Source: an uncultured Butyricicoccus sp.
GTDB lineage: Bacteria; Bacillota; Clostridia; Oscillospirales; Butyricicoccaceae
DNA: 27,031 bases
Reading direction: 5' to 3'
Assembly: GCA_910584935.1 (NCBI GenBank)
Contig: CAJUDU010000027.1
Location: forward strand, 1-27,031
A program made the position numbers and the translations under genes. Position 1 is the first letter of the stretch. Every line of letters starts with the position of its first letter. The notes below the pieces were generated by a model that worked only from the letters and a program-made list of their open reading frames with translations, ran no database searches and was not told where the DNA came from. Below are positions 12,769-20,322 of the stretch, piece by piece.

Positions 12769-12797
12769 CCCGTCTGGTGTGCCAACACCAAGGCGGG
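12769..12797. terminator. Intergenic hairpin 3, U-tract on the minus strand only
   Basis: CCCGTCTGGTGT (12769-12780), loop GCCA, ACACCA plus GGCGGG (12785-12797) with one bulge. The minus side continues into ATTTTTTTA; the plus side has no U-tract. Confidence 0.6.
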
Positions 12798-12829
12798 ATT
12801 CGCATATAAAAAGATAAGGAGTTGGTCGT

Positions 12830-14395
12830 ATGAAAAATTTCAGTGGTTTAACCGCGGCAATTTACCTCCGCAAATCGCGTGCCGACTTAGAAGCGGAACT
12901 TTCCGGCGCAGGCAACACGCTTTTGCGCCATCGGCAAGCACTGACCGCGCTTGCCGAAAAAATGAATTTAACCATTGGCGCAGTTTATGAAGAAGTCGTA
13001 TCTGGTGACACCATTGCGGCACGCCCACAAATGCAGCAGCTGCTTGCCGAAGTAGAAGCCGGCACATGGCAGGCGGTGCTTGTCATGGAAATTGAACGTC
13101 TGGCACGTGGTGACAGTATAGACCAAGGCATTGTTGCGCGCGCTTTCCGTTATTCAGAAACCCAAATCATCACCCCAGCAAAGATTTATGACCCAGCCGA
13201 TGAATTTGACGAAGAATTTCTGGAATTCGGCTTATTCATGTCACGGCGGGAATATAAGACCATCCGGCGCCGTTTAAATGCAGGCGTCCAGGCGTCCAGA
13301 CGCGAAGGCAAGTTCACAGGTTCTGTTGCACCATACGGCTATCAGCGTAAAAAGCTTGCACACGAAAAAGGTTATACACTGATACCTGACCCGGACGCCG
13401 CACCTATTGTGCAGGACATTTTCAAATGGTTTGTGCATGACAATATTCCAATGTACAGCATCACAGCAAAACTGAATGCTTTACATATCCCGCGCCCGTC
13501 CGGCGGCAAATGGTATCCAAAAACCATTACCAATATTTTATTAAACCCACATTATGCCGGATATACAACCGGGACGCGCCGCCCAGCGAAGCCTGTGGTC
13601 AAAGATGGGATTGTAAAAAAGACCCGTCCGCGCAATCCGGATGTACCATTATATGAAGGGCGGCATGAAGCGCTTATTTCGCGTGCTGACTGGGAGCAGG
13701 CACAAGAGCGGTTAAAGCGTCATTACACGCCACCAGTACCGCGGGGCAAAGGGCAGACAAACGCATTCAGCGGATTAATTTACTGTGGTATTTGCGGCAG
13801 TAAGATGCAGCGAAGCCATTATGGCGCAAACAATCCCCGCAAGCCATACATAAAATGTATCAACCATTCTTGTCCAACAGTATCATCATCATATGAAAGT
13901 GTTGAAAACCTAGTCCGTTCAACTTTGCGCAAATGGGCGGCAGGCTTAGAACTCAATCTGGATGATGAACCAGAGGACACTTCCAGTTATGAACGCACCA
14001 TTATTGATTTGAATAAGAAGCGTGAAGAACTTGCGGCACGTGAAGCGCGTGCATTTGAACTTGTTGAAACGGGTGTATATTCCACAGATACATTTTTAAT
14101 GCGGAAGTTGGCATTAGAAACGGAGCAAGCGGACATACAAACGCAGATTATAGATTTAACTGAAATCATAAAAAGACTGCGGCACAATGAAGAAATCCGG
14201 AATGGATTCATTCCCAAAGTACAAACGGCGCTTGAATTATATGACACATTAAGCCCGCACGAACAAAACCAGTTGTTAAAAGAGATTATCGAAAAGATAG
14301 TTTACGAAAAAACACGACGAGCCGTTACGAATTTTGCAGGGGATTTACGTTTAAAGGTTTATCCGAAGCTGCCTTTTTCGCCTACCCATAAGTAG
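12830..14395 (+). CDS. Large serine integrase
   Basis: Protein of 521 aa, normal for phage and element large serine recombinases. Catalytic domain 1-~150 with IYLRKSRAD and the nucleophile Ser16; recombinase domain ~165-300 (GSVAPYGYQ, PRPSGGKWYPKTITNILLNP); zinc domain with Cys319, Cys322, Cys343 and Cys348; coiled coil ~385-460, which in relatives controls the direction of recombination. ATG at 12830 follows AAGGAG by eight bases. It ends five bases from the truncated chromosomal gene at 14401, the usual position next to an attachment site. No recombination directionality factor was recognised. Confidence 0.95.
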   Translation: MKNFSGLTAAIYLRKSRADLEAELSGAGNTLLRHRQALTALAEKMNLTIGAVYEEVVSGDTIAARPQMQQLLAEVEAGTWQAVLVMEIERLARGDSIDQGIVARAFRYSETQIITPAKIYDPADEFDEEFLEFGLFMSRREYKTIRRRLNAGVQASRREGKFTGSVAPYGYQRKKLAHEKGYTLIPDPDAAPIVQDIFKWFVHDNIPMYSITAKLNALHIPRPSGGKWYPKTITNILLNPHYAGYTTGTRRPAKPVVKDGIVKKTRPRNPDVPLYEGRHEALISRADWEQAQERLKRHYTPPVPRGKGQTNAFSGLIYCGICGSKMQRSHYGANNPRKPYIKCINHSCPTVSSSYESVENLVRSTLRKWAAGLELNLDDEPEDTSSYERTIIDLNKKREELAAREARAFELVETGVYSTDTFLMRKLALETEQADIQTQIIDLTEIIKRLRHNEEIRNGFIPKVQTALELYDTLSPHEQNQLLKEIIEKIVYEKTRRAVTNFAGDLRLKVYPKLPFSPTHK

Positions 14396-14430
14396 AAACA
14401 CTACGGTTCATGTTTATAAGGAACTTTTTC
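14396..14430. other. Probable right attachment junction (att site)
   Basis: Inferred from the integrase gene ending at 14395 and a conserved gene that loses its 3' half between about 14405 and 14425. The exact crossover dinucleotide cannot be fixed without the other end of the element. Confidence 0.55.
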
Positions 14431-14649
14431 TACATCGATGTTCACAAATAACAGCTCCGCAGCACGTGGCTTTACGCTTACGCTGTTATTATTCAAAAAT
14501 GCTTGTGCATCAGCGGTAAGATATACGCGCAAATCGCGGATACATTCCTTGCTTTTGCAGGAATCGTACACCTTATTGGTATGGATACAAACGGCCTCAC
14601 GGAAGCAGGTGTTTCCGCCAACTGGGCCGGGGGCAATTTTCTCTGACAT
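14401..14649 (-). pseudogene. 5' fragment of a conserved clostridial hypothetical gene, cut by element integration
   Basis: The fragment is 82 aa long. GNTCFREAVCIHTNKVYDSC, then CIRDLRVYLTADAQ and FVNIDVEKVP, resemble a widely conserved hypothetical protein of Clostridia in which the sequence continues past a VEPVPF-like motif for further residues. Here it changes to YKHEP and stops at 14401, right beside the integrase. ATG at 14649 follows GGAGG by eight bases, so the start is intact. The missing 3' half should lie beyond the left end of the element. Recognition of the family is from memory and moderate. Confidence 0.6.
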
Positions 14650-14857
14650 GGATATAACCTCCAGATATTTGGATTGAAGATGTTCTCTTCATTGTCAGAC
14701 TATGACTGGCGGTACCTGTTGGTGACTGGTCTGTATGCCCGTTGCCCTAAAAATATGCGCTTATATCGTTTTTATAAAAAATATTTTTCCCATAAGCTGA
14801 AGTTTGTGCAAAACTGCCTTTGCCTGCTTGATAGGGAAACTGTTAAAATAAGATAAA
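14650..14857. other. Region with no clear gene
   Basis: About 200 bp between the truncated gene and the hairpin before the MATE gene. A 60-codon plus-strand frame (14674-14856) lacks a ribosome binding site and is not supported. The promoter of the minus-strand gene should lie here but was not located. Confidence 0.4.
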
Positions 14858-14910
14858 CGACGTGTAGCAGAAACTGCGTAAATCCAGTTCATGCTATGCG
14901 CCGTTTTTTT
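14858..14910 (+). terminator. Hairpin and U-tract in the leader of the MATE gene
   Basis: A 19-position stem (14858-14876 with 14885-14903; three mismatches, two G-U) is followed by seven T residues, 12 bases before the AGGAGG of the MATE gene. It is either an upstream terminator or an attenuator. No known riboswitch consensus was recognised. Confidence 0.6.
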
Positions 14911-14936
14911 ATTTTGTTTTTTAGGAGGAATTGAAC

Positions 14937-16319
14937 TTGCAGCAAACAAACAAAATGGGGCAAACCCATGTGAAAAAATTAATGTTTCTTATGGGGCTTC
15001 CCATGATTTTATCCATGGTGCTTCAAGCACTGTATAACATCGTTGACAGCGTGTTTATTGCTAATATGCCGCAGCATGGCGAAGCCGCGTTAAACGCGCT
15101 GACTCTTGCCTTCCCAATGCAAATGCTTATGGTTGCAGTCAGCATTGGCACTGGTGTTGGCACCAACGCCTTAGTCGCGCAATGCCTTGGCCATGGCGAC
15201 AAGGAGAAAGCAGGCAGAACCGCTGGCAATGCACAATTTTTGGCGCTGATAATTTATTTTGTTTTTCTTGTCTTTGGGGTTTTGGGTGTGCAGGCATATA
15301 TTTCCTCGCAAACAACAAACACTTTGGTTTGCGAAATGGCTACCAGCTATCTGAAGATTTGTTGTATCTTTTCGCTAGGGATTTCATTTTTCGCAGTGTA
15401 TGAAAAGCTGCTTCAAGCAGCAGGGCATCCGGTTTATTCCACAATTGCGCAAATCGCTGGTGCTGTGAGCAATATCATATTGGATCCAATCCTAATCTAT
15501 GGTTGGCTTGGCTGCCCCGCTTATGGCGTGAAAGGTGCGGCGTATGCAACAGTGATTGGGCAATGCGTTTCATGGATAACTGCCCTTGCTTTTCATTTGG
15601 TATGCAATCCTGAAATTGAAACCCATCTGAAGTGGTTCCGCCCTTCTGTGCAGATTATCAGGCAGATCTATGCTGTTGGGCTTGCTGCAATTATTGCACA
15701 GGCATTGATGTCTGTTATGACATATGCACTGAATCTTATTCTTGGGACAGTTAGCGAAACGATGATTACAGCATATGGCCTGTACTACAAAATTCAGCAA
15801 TTTATCCTGTTCGCGGCATTTGGCCTGCGCGATGCTATTACGCCCATTGTTTCTTTTAGCTATGGTATGGGTAGCAAATCCCATATTAATGCTGGTGTCC
15901 GGTATGGTCTACTATATACAGTTTGCATGATGCTGGCAGGTATGGTTGCTGTGGAACTGCTTGCGCTCCCGCTGGTAAACACGTTTGGACTGTCAGGGCA
16001 AACAAAAGGTCTTTGTATCAGCGCAATCCGTGTTATTTCTGTTAGTTTTGTGTTTGCAGGCGTCAATATCGCTTCGCAGGGTGTGTTCCAAGCATTGGAA
16101 GGTGGCTGGCAATCGCTTATGATTTCAATATGCCGGCAAATCTTATTTGTCCTCCCAGTGGCATGGGGTTGCGCACGGGCAGTCCGCCAATCAAATGCCC
16201 CAGCATGGATTATCTGGTTATCCTTCCCTATCGCAGAACTCGCCACAGCCGCAATCGCTTTTTATTTATTGCACAGCATTTGGAAGTCGATAACCTATAA
16301 AATATTGCAAAAAAGTTGA
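14937..16319 (+). CDS. MATE-family multidrug/cation efflux transporter
   Basis: Protein of 460 aa with the usual ~12 membrane spans. MATE features: LMGLPMILSMVLQALYNIVD near the N-terminus, AALNALTLAFPMQMLM, GVGTNALVAQCLG, and the mirrored second half with QFILFAAFGLRDAITPIVSF and GVFQALEGG. Members export drugs or metabolites in exchange for Na+ or H+. I prefer the TTG at 14937, eight bases after AGGAGG; the TTG at 14931 is too close. Convergent with the AraC gene, with three bases between stops. Confidence 0.9.
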   Translation: MQQTNKMGQTHVKKLMFLMGLPMILSMVLQALYNIVDSVFIANMPQHGEAALNALTLAFPMQMLMVAVSIGTGVGTNALVAQCLGHGDKEKAGRTAGNAQFLALIIYFVFLVFGVLGVQAYISSQTTNTLVCEMATSYLKICCIFSLGISFFAVYEKLLQAAGHPVYSTIAQIAGAVSNIILDPILIYGWLGCPAYGVKGAAYATVIGQCVSWITALAFHLVCNPEIETHLKWFRPSVQIIRQIYAVGLAAIIAQALMSVMTYALNLILGTVSETMITAYGLYYKIQQFILFAAFGLRDAITPIVSFSYGMGSKSHINAGVRYGLLYTVCMMLAGMVAVELLALPLVNTFGLSGQTKGLCISAIRVISVSFVFAGVNIASQGVFQALEGGWQSLMISICRQILFVLPVAWGCARAVRQSNAPAWIIWLSFPIAELATAAIAFYLLHSIWKSITYKILQKS

Positions 16320-16322
16320 TGG

Positions 16323-17210
16323 CTATTTATCCCGTTTGAATGGCTGCTGGGAACGTACGCTTAATTCCCGGTATTTGCTGGGTGACATCCCTACCATTTT
16401 TGTGAATACCTGGCTAAAGCGGTTTGGGTCATCATACCCGATAACACTGGCGATATAAGTAATATTAAAATCCGAGCTGGTCAGCAGCGATTGTGCTTCC
16501 CCAATGCGGCGGCGTGTACGGTACTGCATTGGGGATGCCCCAAATGCTTCCGAAAAAATATGGGATGCATAAAAACGGTTGATGTGGAATACTTGCGCCA
16601 GTTCATCCAGCGAAAAGTTATTGGCATAATTCCGGTCAATATACCGGCGCATTTCCTCCACCAGCGAAGGCGGGCTGGCTTGTGCGCCCGCTGGTATCGC
16701 GCTGGCCTGTTTTGCCAGCCCACTGATGACTGCCATCAAAGAATATAAAAAGCCATGGGCAAAAAGTGAGGTATGTGGCTGCTGGTTTGTCAGTCCATAT
16801 TCAATGGCTTCAAACCCATAGCGGAGGAATTCAAAATATTCCCCGCTTTTTAACAAATAATTTTCAGGTGCCTTAACAATACAACCTGACGTCATATCTG
16901 CTATTTGTACTCCTGCCACACCACACAGGAAAAATCGCATCGGGGCGTCCCCATCTGCCAAATCCTGATGCAATACATTTGCATTATAAATCAAAAGATC
17001 GCCTGGTTCGCTATGGTACTGCTGCCCACCAATGGTATGTACCCCACGCCCCCAGTATACCAGCCCAATTTCAGCAACATCTGCATGGCTATGGATCGCA
17101 CGGATTTTACCATTGTTATCAACTTCTGTATTTGTCAGATATGTCATACGGAATAAGCCTTCAGCATAATGGCTGGATGGGACAGGCGGAACTGCGTGCA
17201 TATGTACCAT
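16323..17210 (-). CDS. AraC-family transcriptional regulator
   Basis: Protein of 295 aa. The N-terminal cupin-type sensor domain (HSHADVAEIGLVYWGRGVHT, PGDLLIYNANVLHQD) is followed by two AraC helix-turn-helix units at ~190-285 (SLDELAQVFHINRFYASHIF; ITYIASVIGYDDPNRFSQVF). ATG at 17210 follows GGAGG. The ligand is probably a small sugar or acid. It could control the convergent MATE gene, but no target site was identified. Confidence 0.9.
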   Translation of the reverse strand: MVHMHAVPPVPSSHYAEGLFRMTYLTNTEVDNNGKIRAIHSHADVAEIGLVYWGRGVHTIGGQQYHSEPGDLLIYNANVLHQDLADGDAPMRFFLCGVAGVQIADMTSGCIVKAPENYLLKSGEYFEFLRYGFEAIEYGLTNQQPHTSLFAHGFLYSLMAVISGLAKQASAIPAGAQASPPSLVEEMRRYIDRNYANNFSLDELAQVFHINRFYASHIFSEAFGASPMQYRTRRRIGEAQSLLTSSDFNITYIASVIGYDDPNRFSQVFTKMVGMSPSKYRELSVRSQQPFKRDK

Positions 17211-17487
17211 GCAAAAAACCTCCTTGATTTTTCCTTGCCGATGCGCAAAATAAGGCTCCTATATTTTCATTATACCAAAGCCTCCAACAATGTACCTTGT
17301 TTTATTTGCAGTTTAATAGCAAATAAAAGCGTCTTTTCATATGATATTTGCAATCTATAATTTGGAATATGCGTTTTATTGCGATTGCTGTCAAAGAGCT
17401 GACGCAAAATCAAGCGGTATTTCTTGTCATACGTTTGAAATGGTTTAGGATGTCCATATGATATGCACGCTAGTGATATTACAAGGG
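17211..17487. other. Intergenic region without a gene
   Basis: A/T-rich spacer between the divergent AraC gene and tadA. No RNA gene, tRNA or recognisable riboswitch was seen. Confidence 0.5.
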
Positions 17488-17516
17488 TTGTATCTTTGCG
17501 TGGCTTCTGTTATACT
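17488..17516 (+). promoter_or_regulatory. Promoter of tadA
   Basis: TTGTAT (17488-17493), 17-bp spacer, TATACT (17511-17516); AAGGA follows at 17541. Confidence 0.65.
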
Positions 17517-17555
17517 TTGGCGTATAACCATAATGCAGAAAAGGAAGATAGCCCT

Positions 17556-18035
17556 ATGACGATACAAGAAAAATATATGAAAGCCGCCCTGCGGCTGGCG
17601 CAGAACGCGGCTGATGAAGGCGAAGTGCCTGTTGGTGCAGTGATTGTCTGTGATGGGAAAATTGTTGGGCGGGGACGCAACCGGCGTGAAACCCGAAAAG
17701 ATGCCCTTTGCCATGCCGAACTTGAAGCAATTCATAAGGCTTGCAAAAAATTAGGCGGCTGGCGGCTGCACCAATGTGATTTATATGTGACTTTGGAACC
17801 CTGTCCAATGTGTACAGGTGCAATTATCAATGCGCGGATTAAAACCGTATATTATGGTACGCCTGACCCAAAAGCTGGCTCCTGTGGTACGCTGACAAAC
17901 CTCTTTGCGTTAGGGTACAATCACAAGCCGGAAGTTGTTGCCGGGCTGCTGCAAGAGGATTGCGCAATGGTTCTGCGTGAATTTTTCCGCGCATTGCGCC
18001 TGCGCAAAAAAGCAGAAAAAACAAATGCCGTTTAG
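17556..18035 (+). CDS. tadA: tRNA-specific adenosine deaminase
   Basis: Protein of 159 aa that converts A34 to inosine in tRNA-Arg(ACG). The zinc/catalytic motifs are complete: HAE at 53-55 and PCPMC at 82-86, with the flanking EGEVPVGAVIV and GAIINARIKTVYYG typical of TadA. ATG at 17556 is selected because AAGGA precedes it and homologues start here; the frame extends 31 codons upstream into the promoter. Convergent with the second AraC gene, with two bases between stops. Confidence 0.95.
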   Translation: MTIQEKYMKAALRLAQNAADEGEVPVGAVIVCDGKIVGRGRNRRETRKDALCHAELEAIHKACKKLGGWRLHQCDLYVTLEPCPMCTGAIINARIKTVYYGTPDPKAGSCGTLTNLFALGYNHKPEVVAGLLQEDCAMVLREFFRALRLRKKAEKTNAV

Positions 18036-18037
18036 AT

Positions 18038-18904
18038 TTAGATTGGGTATTTGCGGAACAATCCCGGCGAAATGCCGACATTTTTTTGAAAGCTATGGAT
18101 AAAATTCTCCTCGCTGTTATAGCCGATATGATAGGCAATTTCTTTGACTGACATTTGGGTGGATGCCAGCAGTTGTTTTGCTTTATCAATGCGCCGCAGC
18201 ACAATATATTCATAGGGTGAATAGCCAGTATAGCCTTTGAACTGCCGGGAAAAGTGGGACGGACTAAGGTTGACTTCCCGTGCAACAGCTTGTACGCCAA
18301 TGGGTTCAAATAAATGGCGGTTCATATAGCGTATCGCCTGTGCCATGCGGCTATTTTCCCGCGGGGAAGCACTGCCATCCACCAGCAGCAGACACAACAA
18401 GCGGTGCAGCATTTGTGAGCAGCCAGCCTCGCTAGGGCGTTCCCCTGACGCGCAGCCTGTTAGAAATTCATCCATCATTTCTAATATTTCGGGATATGCT
18501 GGCGGTGAAAACACGTGCCGTCCGCCACGCGACTGTAAAATACGGGCATAAAATTCCTGCGCATTCAGTCCATTAAACAACAGCCATGTAAATTCCAAGC
18601 CGTCCGATGCGGTATAATGATATGGTTCACGGCAGTCAAATAACACAAGTTGCCCAGACGCTGCCAGCACAGGTTCGCTGGATAATTCCAGTTCCATTGC
18701 ACCGTCCTGTATGGCAAATAACATGATATTGCGGTTATGGTCACCCTGCAAGGCAATTTCTGAACGGTAGTTAAAAGAATATAAATGGTTGCAGAAATAA
18801 TGCCCACAGCGGGTTGGATAATAAAATAGTTCACGGGCTAGTGATGATGGGGTAAAAAAATAACGTTCTGAAGTCTGATGGACACCGGCTTCTGGAATCA
18901 GCAT
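18038..18904 (-). CDS. AraC-family transcriptional regulator
   Basis: Protein of 288 aa from ATG at 18904, after AAAGGAG; the frame from 18955 adds 17 residues without support. A cupin sensor domain (NIMLFAIQDGAMELELSSEP, GQLVLFDCREPYHY) precedes two helix-turn-helix units at the C-terminus (VQAVAREVNLSPSHFSRQFK; VKEIAYHIGYNSEENFIHSF). It is divergent from the TIM-barrel isomerase gene, whose promoter lies between them, so that gene is the likely target. Confidence 0.9.
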   Translation of the reverse strand: MLIPEAGVHQTSERYFFTPSSLARELFYYPTRCGHYFCNHLYSFNYRSEIALQGDHNRNIMLFAIQDGAMELELSSEPVLAASGQLVLFDCREPYHYTASDGLEFTWLLFNGLNAQEFYARILQSRGGRHVFSPPAYPEILEMMDEFLTGCASGERPSEAGCSQMLHRLLCLLLVDGSASPRENSRMAQAIRYMNRHLFEPIGVQAVAREVNLSPSHFSRQFKGYTGYSPYEYIVLRRIDKAKQLLASTQMSVKEIAYHIGYNSEENFIHSFQKNVGISPGLFRKYPI

Positions 18905-19000
18905 GGGCTTCACACTCCTTTCCATTATGGTAGCAGACAGCAGCAAAAAGCGCAAGCGGCAAAACAGCAGGATTTCGCAGGCAAGGGGCGGTTTCTATCA

Positions 19001-19029
19001 TTGCAATGACGCCTCCTGTGTAGTATAAT
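19001..19029 (+). promoter_or_regulatory. Promoter of the sugar isomerase gene
   Basis: TTGCAA (19001-19006), 17-bp spacer, TATAAT (19024-19029). Confidence 0.8.
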
Positions 19030-19079
19030 AAGACCATAAGAAAGAGCAAACCCCAAACTGATTGAGGAGGAGAAAATCC

Positions 19080-20000
19080 ATGAAAATCGCATTTGATGTT
19101 GACGTTCTCGCCAAGCAGATGTCCATTAACGACATGGTACATCAGGTAGCAGACTGGGGCTACAAGTACATTGAGCAGTCCCCACACCCGCGTATTAATC
19201 CATTCTACAAGCATCCATTATTCTCGGAGGAATGCGAGGCAGAATATCGCAAGGCACTGCGTGAAACCGGCGTTGAAATTTCGTCGTTTATTGTTGTTTA
19301 CCGTTGGTCTGGCCCAACCGAGGAACAGCGTCAGTTTGCCGTTGAAAACTGGAAGAAGATTATCCAGATTGCTGTAAACATGGGTGTACCGGTTATTAAC
19401 ACCGAACTTTCTGGCGACCCGAATCAAGCAGAAATCTGCAATGGTATGTGGTTTAAGTCTATGGAAGAACTGCTGCCGATTATTGAACGCGAAGGTTTGC
19501 GCGTTGAGATTCAGTCGCATCCATATGATTTCTGCGAACTGAACAACGAAACGGTTGATATGGTAAAATCTTTCCGTTCCAAGAACCTTGGTTATGTATA
19601 TTCCTCCCCACATGGTTTCTTCTATGACCAAGGCAAGGGTGATGTTCGTTCCATGCTGCGTTACTGTGGGGATGAACTGACCCATGTATTGTTTGCGGAT
19701 ACATTTAACCAGACTTTGGATTGCCGTTACATTGCGAATCCGCCCTGGCTGAACGCACGCGGCAAAGCTGATGTAACCATTCACCAGCATCTGATGATGG
19801 GTGAAGGCGATGTTGATTTTGCGGGCATTTATGAAACCCTGCGCGAAATGGACTTTGCGAACAAGCAGCTTGCGGCAAATGCGCCGAAGGTTGGCGGTGA
19901 TAATATTGCTTGTGTATCGATGTTTGGTTTCCCAGAGAAGATGAACGAGCAGGCACCGGCTGCCCGCGAACAGATTGAACGCGAACTTCTGGGCAAATAA
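19080..20000 (+). CDS. TIM-barrel sugar (phosphate) isomerase/epimerase, IolH-like
   Basis: Protein of 306 aa from ATG at 19080, after GAGGAGG. AP-endonuclease-2-type TIM barrel: MKIAFDVDVLA, YIEQSPHPRINPFYKHP, VINTELSGDP, VEIQSHPYDFCE, GYVYSSPHGFFYD and HQHLMMGEGDVDF hold the expected Glu/His/Asp metal ligands. Sequence flavour recalls IolH/IolE proteins of inositol catabolism, but no other iol gene is nearby, so the substrate is open. Even, G/C-ending codon choice and a near-consensus promoter suggest high expression under the divergent AraC regulator. Confidence 0.85.
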   Translation: MKIAFDVDVLAKQMSINDMVHQVADWGYKYIEQSPHPRINPFYKHPLFSEECEAEYRKALRETGVEISSFIVVYRWSGPTEEQRQFAVENWKKIIQIAVNMGVPVINTELSGDPNQAEICNGMWFKSMEELLPIIEREGLRVEIQSHPYDFCELNNETVDMVKSFRSKNLGYVYSSPHGFFYDQGKGDVRSMLRYCGDELTHVLFADTFNQTLDCRYIANPPWLNARGKADVTIHQHLMMGEGDVDFAGIYETLREMDFANKQLAANAPKVGGDNIACVSMFGFPEKMNEQAPAAREQIERELLGK

Positions 20001-20044
20001 TAAAGGCTATCATTCCTTCTTCTTAATAATTCAAAATTTCTCAC

Positions 20045-20089
20045 AATGGGATGCCGCCTGCGCAATCGCGCTAGGCGGCATTTCCCATT
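20045..20089. terminator. Large hairpin after the sugar isomerase gene
   Basis: AATGGGA and TGCCGCC arms (20045-20058) pair with 20074-20089 across a 2-nt bulge, with inner GCGC-AATC-GCGC. Very stable but without a U-tract; it may protect the 3' end or be a dispersed repeat. Confidence 0.5.
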
Positions 20090-20152
20090 TCGTCTGGCAC
20101 TGCGCTGTTGCTGCGATGTATGCCCTTACGTTTTTCGCCTACGCGGCGCGCG

Positions 20153-20175
20153 CCAAAGGGATATCATCCCTTTGG
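20153..20175. repeat. Perfect 10-bp hairpin in the 320-bp intergenic region
   Basis: CCAAAGGGAT-ATC-ATCCCTTTGG. With the flanking TTTTTCGCCTACGCGG segment it looks like a dispersed palindromic repeat unit. The rest of 20001-20322 holds no gene. Confidence 0.55.
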
Positions 20176-20322
20176 AATCCCTTCCTAACGCTGCCCACAC
20201 AATCTGCATTCTTTTATGATTTTTTTTGTTAAAGTACCGTTAAATTTATATTTTCTGATGTTTTTCATTTCAGATTTATGATAAACTGTTACTGTTCTGA
20301 AAATTACAAGTGAGGTGGCAGA

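Noticed and set aside
14674..14856. 60-codon plus-strand frame before the MATE gene
   Set aside because: No ribosome binding site, no recognisable similarity, and it runs up to the leader hairpin.
14858..14910. Known metabolite riboswitch before the MATE gene
   Set aside because: Only a simple long hairpin with a U-tract is visible; none of the conserved cores I know for MATE-associated riboswitches could be recognised.
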